From the NCBI GenBank assembly GCA_051881695.1, contig JBJEQJ010000036.1, forward strand, positions 11,860 to 75,859: a stretch of 64,000 nucleotides of DNA, read 5' to 3'. This document shows positions 50,680 through 59,344 of this stretch, piece by piece (the first letter of the stretch is position 1; every line of letters begins with the position of its first letter). The notes below the pieces were generated by a model that did not search any database, was not told the origin of the DNA, and saw only the letters and a program-made list of their open reading frames with translations. Position numbers and translations under genes: made by a program. The stretch comes from CAYJFG01 sp051881695 (GTDB lineage: Bacteria; Bacillota; Clostridia; Oscillospirales; Acutalibacteraceae).

Positions 50680-53055
50680 TTATGTTCTCAGCACGGCTCC
50701 TACCTTGTCAAGAGCTTTCATAATCTTCTTTACAGCGCTTTCCGCCTGCTCGTCAGTAAGCGTGCTGTCTGCGCTTCTCAGCACAATCTTAAATGCGACG
50801 CTCTTTTTACCGCTTTCAATCTGCTTGCCCTGATAAACATCAAACAGCTTTAAGCTTTCCAGATATTTACCTGATGCAGCGGAAATTGCCTTTTCCAAGG
50901 TTAGTACAGGAATATTCTCGTCGCAGATTACAGCCAAATCTCTTGTAATAGCAGGGTACTTAGGCAGCGGCTTATAGCTTTTAACTCTGTCAGAATTTTT
51001 ATACATTACATCAGCGTCAAGATTAAATACGTAAACTCTTGTTCCTATGCCGTAGTTGCTTACACATTCAGGGTGAATTTCGCCGATAACGCCGAGCCTT
51101 TCGCCGTTTACGGCAAGTACAGCACATCTTCCGGGGTGGAAGCCAAACTCATCGTCTGCCGCTTCAATGTCATAATCCTTAACGCCGGCTTTTTTAAGCA
51201 GAGCCTCCAGCATACCCTTAACGGTGAAGAAGTCAACATCTCCGCCGTAGAAGCCGGCAATAAGACGGTTGTTTTCATAGGGGAGAGCGTCGTCAGAGGT
51301 AGGTATATACTCCTTAGCAAGCTCATACAAATATGCCTTTGCGTTTCTGTTATTGTAGTTTTTAGAGAGAATTTCAAGCATTGACGGCAAGGCTGTTGTT
51401 CTCATAATGCTTGTGTCCTCGCCAAGCGGGTTAGAAATAACAACAGATTTTCTAAGCTCGTGGTTTTCCGGCATAAGCACCTTATTATAGTATTTTGGAC
51501 TTATGAATGAGTAAGTCATAATCTGGCTTACTCCCATAGCAAGCATTGTGTCGGAAATCAAAGTATCAAACTTCTGTCTGTCGGTATATTTGCCCTGTGC
51601 GCCGCCGCTTATCGAAGTTGATTTAATATTATTGTAGCCGTAAAAGCGTGCAATCTCCTCTGCAATATCTGCCTTATGCTCAAGGTCGGGGCGGAAGGTT
51701 GGTATTATTATCTCATCACCGTCAATTTTACATTCAATTTTCTCTAATATTTTTATCATTTCATCGGCAGAAATATCTGTAGCCAAAAAGCTGTTAATCC
51801 ACTCCGGCTGGAACTTGATTTTTCTGTTTCCTTTTTCAAAGCAGACGTCAGACACTATGCCGTCCATAACATCGCCTGCGTCAAGCAGCTCAACAAGCTC
51901 GCAGGCACGCTCCAAAGCAGGCAGACAGGCGTTAGGGTCAAGTCCCTTTTCATATCTTGATGATGCGTCTGTACGCATACCCTGCTCCTTAGCGGTTATT
52001 CTTATGCTGCTTCCAAGGAAGGTTGCAGACTCAAAAACAATTGTAGTGGTGTCGTCCATAATTCCGCTGTACTCACCGCCCATAACGCCTGCAATGGCAA
52101 CGGGCTTATTTGCGTCTGCAATAACAAGGTTGTTTGGTTTAAGCGTACGTTCAATACCGTCGAGAGTTGTAATCTTTTCTCCGTCCCTTGCACAGCGCAC
52201 TCTGATTTTACCCTCATCAATAAAGCGCAGGTCAAAGGCGTGCATAGGCTGACCGTATTCAAGCATAACATAGTTTGTAATATCAACAATATTGTTAATC
52301 GGTCGAACACCCATAGCACGCAGACGTTCTCTCATCCAGCGGGGAGACGGCTTAACACGCACATTTTTTACTATTCTTGCGCTGTACATTTTGCAAAGCT
52401 CCGGCGCCTCAATTTTAACGTCGAGCATACCTGTGCAGTCGCCGTTTCCTGCTTTTACAACAGGAGTGTGTAATTTAAGCTCTGTACCAAACGTAGCCGC
52501 CGCTTCTCTTGCAAGACCTATAACAGAGAAGCAGTCGGGACGGTTTGAGGTTATCTCAAACTCAACCTTAGTATCGTTAAGACCGATAACCGAGCAAATC
52601 TCGTCACCCGGCTTACATTCCTCCTGCAAAACAAAAATTCCGTCCTCTATTGCATATGGAAAGTCGTGTACGGTAACGCCAAGCTCTGCAACAGAACAGA
52701 ACATTCCCATGCTTTCAACGCCTCTGAGCTTGCCCTTTTTTATCTTAGTGCCGTCAGCCAAAACGGAGTTATCCATAGCAACAGGTACTAAATCACCAAC
52801 AGTTAAATTCTTAGCGGCAGTTACAATTTGTATCGGCTCTTCTTTTGCAACGTCAACCTTGCATACAACCAGCTTATCAGCGTCGGGGTGCTTTTCTATA
52901 GACAAAACTTTTCCAACAATTATGTTGCTTATTTTTTCGCCCTCAATTTCATATCCCTCAACCTTTGAACCACTCATAGTCATAGCCTCTGAAAATTCTC
53001 TGGGCTTTACATCTATATCGGTAAAATCCTTGAGCCATCTCATTGATAAATTCAT
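50680..53055 (-). CDS. pheT: Phenylalanyl-tRNA synthetase beta subunit
   Basis: PheT forms the alpha2-beta2 synthetase with PheS. The 791-residue product has the standard domain order: N-terminal EMAP-like tRNA-binding domain (VGKVLSIEKHPDADKL near residue 47), B3/4 editing domain (about 200-380, with GVMGGEYSGI), B5 domain (about 405-480), the catalytic-like core, and a C-terminal anticodon-binding FDX-ACB domain (about 700-791, YKPLPKYPAITRDLAV). It follows pheS after a 24-bp gap and shares the T-box leader. Confidence 0.97.
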   Translation of the reverse strand: MNLSMRWLKDFTDIDVKPREFSEAMTMSGSKVEGYEIEGEKISNIIVGKVLSIEKHPDADKLVVCKVDVAKEEPIQIVTAAKNLTVGDLVPVAMDNSVLADGTKIKKGKLRGVESMGMFCSVAELGVTVHDFPYAIEDGIFVLQEECKPGDEICSVIGLNDTKVEFEITSNRPDCFSVIGLAREAAATFGTELKLHTPVVKAGNGDCTGMLDVKIEAPELCKMYSARIVKNVRVKPSPRWMRERLRAMGVRPINNIVDITNYVMLEYGQPMHAFDLRFIDEGKIRVRCARDGEKITTLDGIERTLKPNNLVIADANKPVAIAGVMGGEYSGIMDDTTTIVFESATFLGSSIRITAKEQGMRTDASSRYEKGLDPNACLPALERACELVELLDAGDVMDGIVSDVCFEKGNRKIKFQPEWINSFLATDISADEMIKILEKIECKIDGDEIIIPTFRPDLEHKADIAEEIARFYGYNNIKSTSISGGAQGKYTDRQKFDTLISDTMLAMGVSQIMTYSFISPKYYNKVLMPENHELRKSVVISNPLGEDTSIMRTTALPSMLEILSKNYNNRNAKAYLYELAKEYIPTSDDALPYENNRLIAGFYGGDVDFFTVKGMLEALLKKAGVKDYDIEAADDEFGFHPGRCAVLAVNGERLGVIGEIHPECVSNYGIGTRVYVFNLDADVMYKNSDRVKSYKPLPKYPAITRDLAVICDENIPVLTLEKAISAASGKYLESLKLFDVYQGKQIESGKKSVAFKIVLRSADSTLTDEQAESAVKKIMKALDKVGAVLRT

Positions 53056-53079
53056 AATGCTTATTCTCCTTTCGATATA

Positions 53080-54099
53080 TTAGAACTGCTTTAAGAAGCG
53101 AGTGTCATTTTCATAGAACAGGCGTAAATCGTCTATGTTATATCTTCTCATAGCAACACGCTCAAGTCCAAGTCCAAGCGCAAAGCCGCTGTATACCTCA
53201 GGGTCTATACCGCAGTTTGCAAGTACCTTCGGGTGAACCATACCGCAGCCCAGTATTTCAATCCAGCCCTCGCCCTTACAAAGTCGGCAGCCCTCACCGT
53301 GACAGTTAAAGCACTGCACGTCAACCTCGGCAGAAGGCTCGGTAAACGGGAAGTGATGCGGGCGGAAACGCACAACGCTGTCCTCACCGTATAAGCGCTT
53401 AACAAATGTTTCAAGAGTGCCCTTCAAATCTGCAAAGGTAATACCCTTATCTACTACAAGTCCCTCAATCTGATGGAACAAAGGGGAGTGTGTAGCGTCA
53501 ATAGCGTCGCTTCTGTAAACTCTGCCGGGAGAAATAACTCTTATCGGCGGCTTTTGCTTTTCCATTGTGCGTATCTGCACAGGGGAGGTCTGCGTTCTCA
53601 GTACGATATTATCGGTAATATAGAACGTGTCCTGTGTATCTCTTGCAGGGTGATCCTTTGGAATATTCAAAGCCTCAAAGTTGTAGTAGTCGTATTCAAC
53701 CTCAGGCCCGTCTACAATGTCAAAGCCCATACCAACAAATATTTCTTTAATTTCATCCATTACTATTTCAAGCGGATGCTTTGCGCCAAGCTCAATCTCT
53801 CTGCCGGGCATAGTAACGTCTATTTTCTCTTCCTTAAGCTGTTTTTCAAGCTTGTTTGCCTCAAGCTCCTTTGTTTTTTCGTCAATGGCGTTTTCAATAA
53901 AAGAGCGCACGTCGTTTGCAAGCTGACCTATTACGGGACGTTCCTCTTTTGTTAGCTTGCCCATTTGCTTTAAAATAGAGGTGAGCTCACCTTTTTTGCC
54001 TAAAAACTTTATGCGAAGCTGCTCAATATTTGCAGCCTCCGTTGCGGCAGCTAAGGTGTTTGCTGCCTCTGCACGAATTGCTTCAAGTTGATTTTTCAT
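53080..54099 (-). CDS. pheS: Phenylalanyl-tRNA synthetase alpha subunit
   Basis: PheS is the catalytic class II subunit. The 339-residue product has an N-terminal coiled coil (residues 1-85). The catalytic domain shows HPLEIVMDEIKEIF, the motif 2 region RVYRSDAIDATHSPLFHQIEG near residue 200, and motif 3 FALGLGLERVAMRRY near the end. I place the start at 54099 because this gives the conserved N-terminus; a GTG 24 bases upstream is in the AAAGGAG region itself. Transcription is under T-box control. Confidence 0.97.
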   Translation of the reverse strand: MKNQLEAIRAEAANTLAAATEAANIEQLRIKFLGKKGELTSILKQMGKLTKEERPVIGQLANDVRSFIENAIDEKTKELEANKLEKQLKEEKIDVTMPGREIELGAKHPLEIVMDEIKEIFVGMGFDIVDGPEVEYDYYNFEALNIPKDHPARDTQDTFYITDNIVLRTQTSPVQIRTMEKQKPPIRVISPGRVYRSDAIDATHSPLFHQIEGLVVDKGITFADLKGTLETFVKRLYGEDSVVRFRPHHFPFTEPSAEVDVQCFNCHGEGCRLCKGEGWIEILGCGMVHPKVLANCGIDPEVYSGFALGLGLERVAMRRYNIDDLRLFYENDTRFLKQF

Positions 54100-54180
54100 T
54101 TTTAATCCGTTGACTCCTTTCACGAAATATGTGATAAAAATAAAATATGCTGAAAGACGCGGTCTTTATCTTCTGCAAAA

Positions 54181-54458
54181 TAAAAAAGCCTCCGTCCCAG
54201 AAAAAAGGGACGAAAGCACATAACCTCCGCGGTACCACCCGATTTTTTGCCAAAGAGCAAACACTCCGCCGGCATATAACGGTGCCTGCCGTCACAGCCT
54301 ACTAAGCTTTAGCCTTTAAGCTGCGCCGCTCAAAAGTGAAAATTCAAAACCCCGGCATTGCAAGGCGCTCTTTCAGCCGAGAAGCACCGTCTCTTTTACA
54401 AGCATAAAGGGATTTTTACTCTGCTTTTTCATTGCGTTTATTTTTATATTCAGCTTTA
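54181..54458 (-). promoter_or_regulatory. T-box leader (tRNA-Phe sensing) of pheST
   Basis: On the minus strand the conserved T-box sequence GGGTGGTACCGCGG occupies 54240-54227. It is followed by the terminator stem CGTCCC/GGGACG (54212-54193) and a T run at about 54187-54182. Upstream lies a Stem I region with AGAGACGGTGC and GCTGAAAGAGC. A TTC at 54340-54338 in GAATTTTCA fits a Phe specifier codon. Uncharged tRNA-Phe would stabilise the antiterminator and raise pheST expression. Confidence 0.92.
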
Positions 54459-54464
54459 ATGTAT

Positions 54465-54493
54465 ACTATACCACCAAACCAAGCAAAAAGCAA
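54465..54493 (-). promoter_or_regulatory. SigA-type promoter of the pheST T-box leader
   Basis: On the minus strand TTGCTT (54493-54488) and TATAGT (54470-54465) are 17 bp apart. Initiation would be near 54458. Confidence 0.7.
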
Positions 54494-54605
54494 GTGCTGA
54501 TTTTGCGAAAGTTTCAGAATAACAATTAATCTTTTGCTTGCTATTAAATAAAAATATGACATACTTCTGTCAGGAACACTTAACGCTTTACGCAACAGTT
54601 TATTC

Positions 54606-54627
54606 TTGACGCTAGGGTTTACGTCAA
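54606..54627 (+). promoter_or_regulatory. Inverted repeat in the divergent pheST/membrane-protein intergenic region
   Basis: TTGACG, ten bases, then CGTCAA is a perfect inverted repeat (54606-54611 and 54622-54627) of operator size. It lies about 50 bp upstream of the rightward promoter. The regulator is unknown. Confidence 0.4.
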
Positions 54628-54676
54628 ATGTATCTTTTGTGTAAATGTAAACAAAATTTTTCTTTGCTGAATTTTA

Positions 54677-54705
54677 TTGTAAACTTAAAAGATATATGTT
54701 ATCAT
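54677..54705 (+). promoter_or_regulatory. SigA-type promoter for the small membrane protein gene
   Basis: TTGTAA at 54677-54682 and TATCAT at 54700-54705 with a 17-bp spacer; TG at 54697-54698 gives an extended -10. Confidence 0.6.
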
Positions 54706-54761
54706 TTTATACAGATGAAAATTAACTTTTGAATAACAAAATAAAAAGGAATGGTAATACA

Positions 54762-55298
54762 ATGGATATATTTACAGAGCAAATAGTAAAAAAGAAAAAA
54801 ACAGTGCAGGACACTATTGTTAAAATAAGCATAATTCTGTGCCTTATTTTAATACCCTTTGCGTTTACAGCAATAGCACAGCTTACACATACGGCATATT
54901 TCATTGTTGTAGGCTTTTTTCTCGTGCTTATTGGTATATACGTTGCGTGGTACTTAATAACGTCCTTAAAGCAGGAATTTGAGTACAGCGTTACAAATGA
55001 TAACTTAACTGTTGATAAGATAATAGCAAAGCGCAAAAGAAAAAAGATGCTGAGCATGGATATTAAAAAAATTGACGAGCTGTCAAAGCTCAATAGTGAA
55101 GATTTTGACAAAAGGAAGTACGATAAAGTCATTTTTGCGGCAGAAAGCGCAGATGATGAAAACGTCTATGCCTGCTCTTTCACAACAGAAAAATACGGAA
55201 AATGCCTGCTTGCTTTTTCTCCGAATGAAAAGGTTTTAAATGCAATGAAGCCGCATCTTAAAAAGGATATAGTTTTAAAGCTGTTTTATAACAGATAA
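54762..55298 (+). CDS. Small membrane protein of unknown function (possibly DUF6106-like)
   Basis: I do not recognise a function. The 178-residue product has two hydrophobic helices at about residues 20-40 and 46-65, close together as a hairpin, then a soluble domain of about 110 residues rich in Lys and Asp. The soluble part is predicted to be cytoplasmic if the basic N-terminus stays inside. The layout recalls a family of clostridial proteins listed as DUF6106, but this is from memory. ATG 54762 is preferred; AAAAAGGA lies 11 bases upstream. Own promoter and terminator make it monocistronic. Confidence 0.7.
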   Translation: MDIFTEQIVKKKKTVQDTIVKISIILCLILIPFAFTAIAQLTHTAYFIVVGFFLVLIGIYVAWYLITSLKQEFEYSVTNDNLTVDKIIAKRKRKKMLSMDIKKIDELSKLNSEDFDKRKYDKVIFAAESADDENVYACSFTTEKYGKCLLAFSPNEKVLNAMKPHLKKDIVLKLFYNR

Positions 55299-55316
55299 GT
55301 AATTACAGCATAGATA

Positions 55317-55354
55317 AACGGTGGGATAGGTTTGCGCTATCGCACCGTTTTATA
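55317..55354 (+). terminator. Intrinsic terminator after the membrane protein gene
   Basis: AACGGTG with GATAG pairs with CTATC and GCACCGTT (one bulge), followed by TTTATAATTT. Confidence 0.82.
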
Positions 55355-55377
55355 ATTTAGCGAAAGGATGACTATAT

Positions 55378-56910
55378 ATGAAAATACTGTCGGCACAGCA
55401 GATGAGAATTCTAGAACAAAGAGCAGTTGAAAACGGAGCTACCTACTTTTTTCTTATGAAAACAGCAGGCAAAAGCGCCGCACAGATTATGACAGAGAAA
55501 ATGAATGTGAAAAAGGGAGATAAGGTTGTTGCGCTGTGCGGAAAGGGCAACAACGGCGGCGACGGCTTTATCGCATCGGCGTACTTAAAGGAGCATGGAA
55601 TAGATGCGGAAATTTTGCTTATAGAGGACGAGCCTAAAACTCCGGACGCCAAAGCGGCGTTGGCAAATGCGTCATTGCAGAAGGTGCCTGTTTGGCGTAT
55701 GTGGGAGGATAAGGAGAGAATAATAAATAAAATAAAGTCAGCAGATTATGTTATAGACGCACTCTACGGCATTGGCTTTAAGGGTGAGCTTCGTGACGAA
55801 ATCAAGCTTCTTGCTGATTTAACGCAGTCGCTTGATAAGCGTGTTTTAAGTATAGATATTCCAAGCGGGGTTGAATGTGACACAGGAAAGGTATTAAACG
55901 GTGCATTCTGTGCTGAAGTAACCGTCAGCTTCACAACACTGAAGCCTGCACATATTTTATATCCGTCTATGGATTATTGCGGAAATACTGTAGTTGCAGA
56001 TGTCGGAATTAAGCAAAGCCTCATTGTTTCCTGTGAATATATGTATAAAACAATAGAACACAGCGAGGTGTTTTCGTCACTGCCTAAGCTAAAAATATCA
56101 GACAATAAGGGAAGCCGGGGAACCTTACTTACAGTATGCGGAAGCTACGGAATGGCGGGAGCAGCAAAAATGAGTATACAAGCAGCTCTCAGAAGCGGAG
56201 CAGGACTTGTAAAGGCAGCAGTGCCGGAGTCTGTTTACCCGATATTATCCTCAACACTTAGCGAGCCTGTTTTTTTGCCTGTTAAGCAAAGCCAAAACGG
56301 CAGCTTTTCACCGCAAAATGCAGAATATATTATAAATCAGGCAAAAAGCGCAACTGCTTTGCTTATCGGATGCGGACTTTCATTTTCCGATGATATAACT
56401 GATTTTGTATGCTCCGTATTAAGTAAAATAACAATACCCGTCATAATAGATGCAGATGGCATAAACGCAGTTTCAAAGCATATAGATATATTAAAGCAAA
56501 TGAATTCTACGGCAATTTTAACGCCGCATCCGGGCGAAATGGCAAGGTTGTTTTCCGTATCTGTAAGCGAGATTCAAAACAACCGCATAGAATATGCCAA
56601 AAGGCTTGCAACGCAGTATAACTGTGTTGCAGTTTTAAAGGGTGCTAAAACTGTGGTTGCTGACATAAGCGGAGAAATATTTATTAATACAACAGGAAAT
56701 CCCGGAATGGCAAGGGGAGGAAGCGGCGACGTTCTTGCAGGAATTATTGCCTCTTTAACTGCTCAGGGAATTTCACCGTTTAACGCCGCAAAAGCAGGAG
56801 TATATATTCACGGTCTTGCAGGTGATGTTGTAAAACGCTTAAAGGGTGAGCTTTCTATGCTTCCAACCGATATAACAGAAATTTTGCCGCAGGTATTTAT
56901 GAGTAAATAA
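55378..56910 (+). CDS. nnr: Bifunctional NAD(P)H-hydrate epimerase / ADP-dependent dehydratase
   Basis: Nnr repairs damaged NAD(P)H. The 510-residue product fuses two activities. The N-terminal YjeF_N epimerase (about residues 1-210) has GKGNNGGDGFIAS near residue 55 and a catalytic Asp in IDALYGIGFKG near residue 125. The C-terminal ribokinase-like dehydratase (about 225-510) has LIGCGLS, TPHPGEMARLF near residue 382 and GSGDVLAGI near residue 443. ATG 55378 follows CGAAAGGATG. It is followed by a lipoprotein gene after 11 bases. Confidence 0.95.
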   Translation: MKILSAQQMRILEQRAVENGATYFFLMKTAGKSAAQIMTEKMNVKKGDKVVALCGKGNNGGDGFIASAYLKEHGIDAEILLIEDEPKTPDAKAALANASLQKVPVWRMWEDKERIINKIKSADYVIDALYGIGFKGELRDEIKLLADLTQSLDKRVLSIDIPSGVECDTGKVLNGAFCAEVTVSFTTLKPAHILYPSMDYCGNTVVADVGIKQSLIVSCEYMYKTIEHSEVFSSLPKLKISDNKGSRGTLLTVCGSYGMAGAAKMSIQAALRSGAGLVKAAVPESVYPILSSTLSEPVFLPVKQSQNGSFSPQNAEYIINQAKSATALLIGCGLSFSDDITDFVCSVLSKITIPVIIDADGINAVSKHIDILKQMNSTAILTPHPGEMARLFSVSVSEIQNNRIEYAKRLATQYNCVAVLKGAKTVVADISGEIFINTTGNPGMARGGSGDVLAGIIASLTAQGISPFNAAKAGVYIHGLAGDVVKRLKGELSMLPTDITEILPQVFMSK

Positions 56911-56921
56911 GGGGAGTGTTT

Positions 56922-57446
56922 ATGCGCCGTATTCTTATAACATTATCGGTAATTGCCGTAACGCTCATATCCTTTGCTGCGTGCAATTACTTTTCGATAA
57001 AACCGCCTGACCCTGTTACAGAATTTACAGCAACGGCAGACATTCAGTATAAAGGGCAAAAATATGTGTGTAGTATAAGTAATACATCAAAAGATACGGC
57101 AAGTGTCACTGTTACAAAGCCACAGGAGCTTGCAGGCTTTTCCTGTGTTTGGCAGGGCTCGGGCTACAGCGTTGAATACAAAGATTTGTTTTGCAGGAGC
57201 AATGTAGAGTATCTTCCGCAGAACGCATTTGCAAGCGCACTTGTAGATGTGCTTAAATGCTGTGAAAATACAGAAAAGCTAAGAGTTAAACAGCTTGATT
57301 CCGAAAAAACAGTTTATGAGGGCGAGTGCAAAAACGGAAAATTTTTACTTACCTGTTCAACTGCCGACAGAATAGTACAAAATGTAGAAATTGATAATAT
57401 ATTACTAAAAGTAAAATTCAGCAATCAAGAAGAATTACTCTCCTAA
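56922..57446 (+). CDS. Putative lipoprotein of unknown function
   Basis: The 174-residue product begins with a typical lipoprotein signal: basic MRR, a hydrophobic stretch, and Cys21 in SFAAC, although Phe at -3 is unusual. The mature part is mainly predicted beta, contains five or so further Cys, and is probably anchored outside the membrane. I do not recognise a family with confidence. ATG 56922 follows GGGGAG at 56911-56916; a GTG two codons upstream overlaps that site. It appears co-transcribed with nnr. Confidence 0.8.
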   Translation: MRRILITLSVIAVTLISFAACNYFSIKPPDPVTEFTATADIQYKGQKYVCSISNTSKDTASVTVTKPQELAGFSCVWQGSGYSVEYKDLFCRSNVEYLPQNAFASALVDVLKCCENTEKLRVKQLDSEKTVYEGECKNGKFLLTCSTADRIVQNVEIDNILLKVKFSNQEELLS

Positions 57447-57479
57447 AATTAAGACAGCACCGCATTTACAATATACTGC

Positions 57480-57515
57480 AAAGGAGACTGAAGCCAAAAT
57501 GCAGCAGCCTCCTTT
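57480..57515. terminator. Hairpin between convergent lipoprotein and ferredoxin genes
   Basis: AAAGGAG-A-CTG pairs with CAG-C-CTCCTTT, with one internal mismatch. Neither side has a long T run, so strength is uncertain; position suggests a shared terminator. Confidence 0.6.
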
Positions 57516-57535
57516 AATAAGCTTATTCCGTTTGA

Positions 57536-58240
57536 TTAATCTAAAATTCTTCCGTCTGTAGAAATAGTGACAACCTGCCACGGTATAAATTTGCCGCTTG
57601 CCTTAAGAGCATTTTTAACCGCCGCTTCAATACCTCCGCAGCAAGGCACCTCCATTCTTGTTACAGTAACGCTTTTAATATTATTGTTTTTGATTATTTC
57701 AGTAAGCTTTTCTGTATAGTCCACCATATCAAGCTTAGGACAGCCGACTATAACGGTTTTGTTCTTCATAAAATCGTTATGAAAGCTTCCGTAAGCATAA
57801 GCACAGCAGTCGGCAGCTACCAATAAATTAGCGTTATCAAAATATGGTGCATAGGAGTTCACAAGCTTAATTTGTACAGGCCATTGTTTCAGCATTGATA
57901 TTGACTTTACACCTGCTGATGTTTGCTGTGTTTCGTTATTTGCATCTCTGTTAAATATCTTTGAATGTGTTGACGGACAGCCGCAGGGAAGAGGTGCGCT
58001 CTTCTTTTGCATATTCTCCTTTACAGCCTGTTCGTTGTACGGCAGAGCCTCACGCTCTGTAAATGATATTGCATTTGTCGGGCAGGAAGGCAGACAGTCG
58101 CCCAAGCCGTCGCAGTAATCATCTCTTAAAAGCTTTGCCTTGCCGTTTACAATTCCTATAGCGCCCTCGTGGCACGCATCGGCGCATAATCCGCAGCCAT
58201 TGCACTTTTCTTCATCTATTTGAATTATTTTTCTTATCAT
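57536..58240 (-). CDS. 4Fe-4S dicluster ferredoxin-type protein
   Basis: The 234-residue product has an N-terminal bacterial ferredoxin-like domain: CNGCGLCADACHEG near residue 13, then CDGLGDCLPSCPTNA near residue 43. The remaining 160 residues hold further conserved Cys groups (CGCPS, DCCAYA, CPKLD, VPCCGG), which may bind another cluster. No membrane segment. Proteins of this type often neighbour a Crp/Fnr regulator and hybrid-cluster protein in clostridia, suggesting a redox or nitrosative-stress role, but the reaction is unknown. The start at 58240 is better spaced after AAGGAGG than the ATG six bases earlier. Confidence 0.85.
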   Translation of the reverse strand: MIRKIIQIDEEKCNGCGLCADACHEGAIGIVNGKAKLLRDDYCDGLGDCLPSCPTNAISFTEREALPYNEQAVKENMQKKSAPLPCGCPSTHSKIFNRDANNETQQTSAGVKSISMLKQWPVQIKLVNSYAPYFDNANLLVAADCCAYAYGSFHNDFMKNKTVIVGCPKLDMVDYTEKLTEIIKNNNIKSVTVTRMEVPCCGGIEAAVKNALKASGKFIPWQVVTISTDGRILD

Positions 58241-58297
58241 AATCATTACCTCCTTGATTTGATGACATAATTATAATATACTAAAATAAAAACTTAC

Positions 58298-58311
58298 GTT
58301 GTAAAAACAAC
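58298..58311. promoter_or_regulatory. Palindrome between divergent ferredoxin and Crp-family genes
   Basis: GTTGT-AAAA-ACAAC is a perfect 5-4-5 inverted repeat centred in the 100-bp divergent intergenic region. The size and place fit an operator of the adjacent Crp/Fnr-family regulator, though the half-site differs from classical TGTGA or TTGAT. Confidence 0.5.
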
Positions 58312-58340
58312 AAAACTATCAAAAGGAATTAAGGAAAAAT

Positions 58341-59018
58341 ATGATAACACATTTGGAAATAATTAAAAAATGCAAATTATTTAATAATATTGAGGAAGAA
58401 AATATTATTAAATTTTTGAACGATATTAAGGCTCGGTCAAAGCGTTATTCAAAGGGCAGTTATGTAATCACAGCCGGAGACAGAGTTCAAAATATAGGCG
58501 TTGTGCTGAGTGGAGAGGTGCAGATTTTAAAAGATGATTATTGGGGAAACAGAAGTATAGTAGGCAGGTCAGAGCCGAGTGAAATGTTTGGAGAAGCTTT
58601 TTGCCTCAGCAATCTTTGTGAATACCCAATAGATGTAATGACAACAGAAGATACCGAGGTGTTATTAATAAACTGCAAACAATTGCTTGCGGCGTGCGAC
58701 AGCAGGGGCGTTTGCTACAATACAATTATAAGAAATATGCTGAGAATAATTGCAGAGAGAAATATTAATCTTGTAAGAAAAATTGAGCATATTTCAAAGC
58801 GGACAACAAAAGGAAAGCTGTTATCCTATTTGTCATTTCAGGCAAAAAAGAATAACAGCAGCGAGTTTTATATTCCGTTTAACAGAGAAGAGCTTGCCGC
58901 TTATCTGTCGGTCGACCGCAGTGCAATGTCAAATGAGCTTTGTAAAATGAGGAATGAGGGCATTTTAAGCTTTAAAAGAAATCATTTTATTCTATATAAT
59001 AAAGAAGGTGAGAAGTAA
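58341..59018 (+). CDS. Crp/Fnr family transcriptional regulator
   Basis: The 225-residue product has an N-terminal cyclic-nucleotide-binding-like barrel (residues 10-125) with KGSYVITAGDRVQNIGVVLSG starting near residue 38, a dimerisation helix, and a C-terminal winged helix with REELAAYLSVDRSAMSNEL starting near residue 182. The usual cAMP-binding Arg-Ser pair is not evident (the segment reads GEAFCLSNLCEYPIDV), and there is no N-terminal Fnr-type Cys cluster. The effector is therefore unknown. Divergent orientation to the ferredoxin-like gene suggests control of it. Confidence 0.9.
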   Translation: MITHLEIIKKCKLFNNIEEENIIKFLNDIKARSKRYSKGSYVITAGDRVQNIGVVLSGEVQILKDDYWGNRSIVGRSEPSEMFGEAFCLSNLCEYPIDVMTTEDTEVLLINCKQLLAACDSRGVCYNTIIRNMLRIIAERNINLVRKIEHISKRTTKGKLLSYLSFQAKKNNSSEFYIPFNREELAAYLSVDRSAMSNELCKMRNEGILSFKRNHFILYNKEGEK

Positions 59019-59079
59019 TTTTACTTCTGATTGTTCCTCTGAAAGCACAGCAATTTTATTTTTATAAATCCGTTTCTTC

Positions 59080-59162
59080 ATATGCCAAGGCATATATCAT
59101 TGCACGAAGTGCGATATCATATCGAAGATATATCATCCGTTCGGTAAGGAACGGATATCATT
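59080..59162. repeat. Modular hairpin array with ATATCAT spacers
   Basis: Four consecutive short hairpins are separated by ATATCAT or ATATCATT: ATATGCC/GGCATAT, GCAC/GTGC, ATATC/GATAT and CCGTTC/GAACGG. The stems differ in sequence but the spacer is the same, so this is a modular repeat rather than a simple tandem repeat. It resembles intergenic repeats in related gut clostridia, but I cannot name the family. A strong terminator follows at 59164. Confidence 0.65.
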
Positions 59163-59163
59163 G

Positions 59164-59204
59164 AAAAAAGTCACTTTTGTCTACCTGACAAAAGTGACTT
59201 TTTT
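59164..59204. terminator. Bidirectional terminator between crp gene and tRNA genes
   Basis: Eighteen-bp perfect stem, left arm 59164-59181 and right arm 59187-59204 (core GTCAC/GTGAC), loop of five bases, with A and T runs at the foot on both sides. Confidence 0.95.
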
Positions 59205-59206
59205 CT

Positions 59207-59296
59207 TGGCGGAGGACAAGGGATTTGAACCCTCGCGCCGGTTACCCGACCTACTCCCTTAGCAGGGGAGCCTCTTCACCACTTGAGTAATCCTCC
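59207..59296 (-). tRNA. tRNA-Ser (anticodon GCT)
   Basis: The minus strand folds as a long-variable-arm tRNA. The acceptor GGAGGAT pairs with GTCCTCC, the anticodon loop CTGCTAA is closed by CTCCC/GGGAG, the T-loop is GGTTCAAAT, and an encoded CCA is at 59209-59207. The GCT anticodon reads AGC/AGT serine codons. The second tRNA-Ser gene lies 48 bp upstream on the same strand. Confidence 0.97.
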
Positions 59297-59344
59297 GTAT
59301 AGTAAAGTAAAAAATTAATACCCGGAATAAACCGGATATATATG

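Noticed and set aside
52292..53083. 263-residue open frame on the plus strand within pheT
   Set aside because: Antisense to a well-conserved pheT; no family motifs and no ribosome-binding site.
59080..59204. Possible CRISPR array
   Set aside because: The constant part is only 7-8 bases and the variable parts are palindromes, with no cas genes. It is a hairpin repeat plus a terminator.
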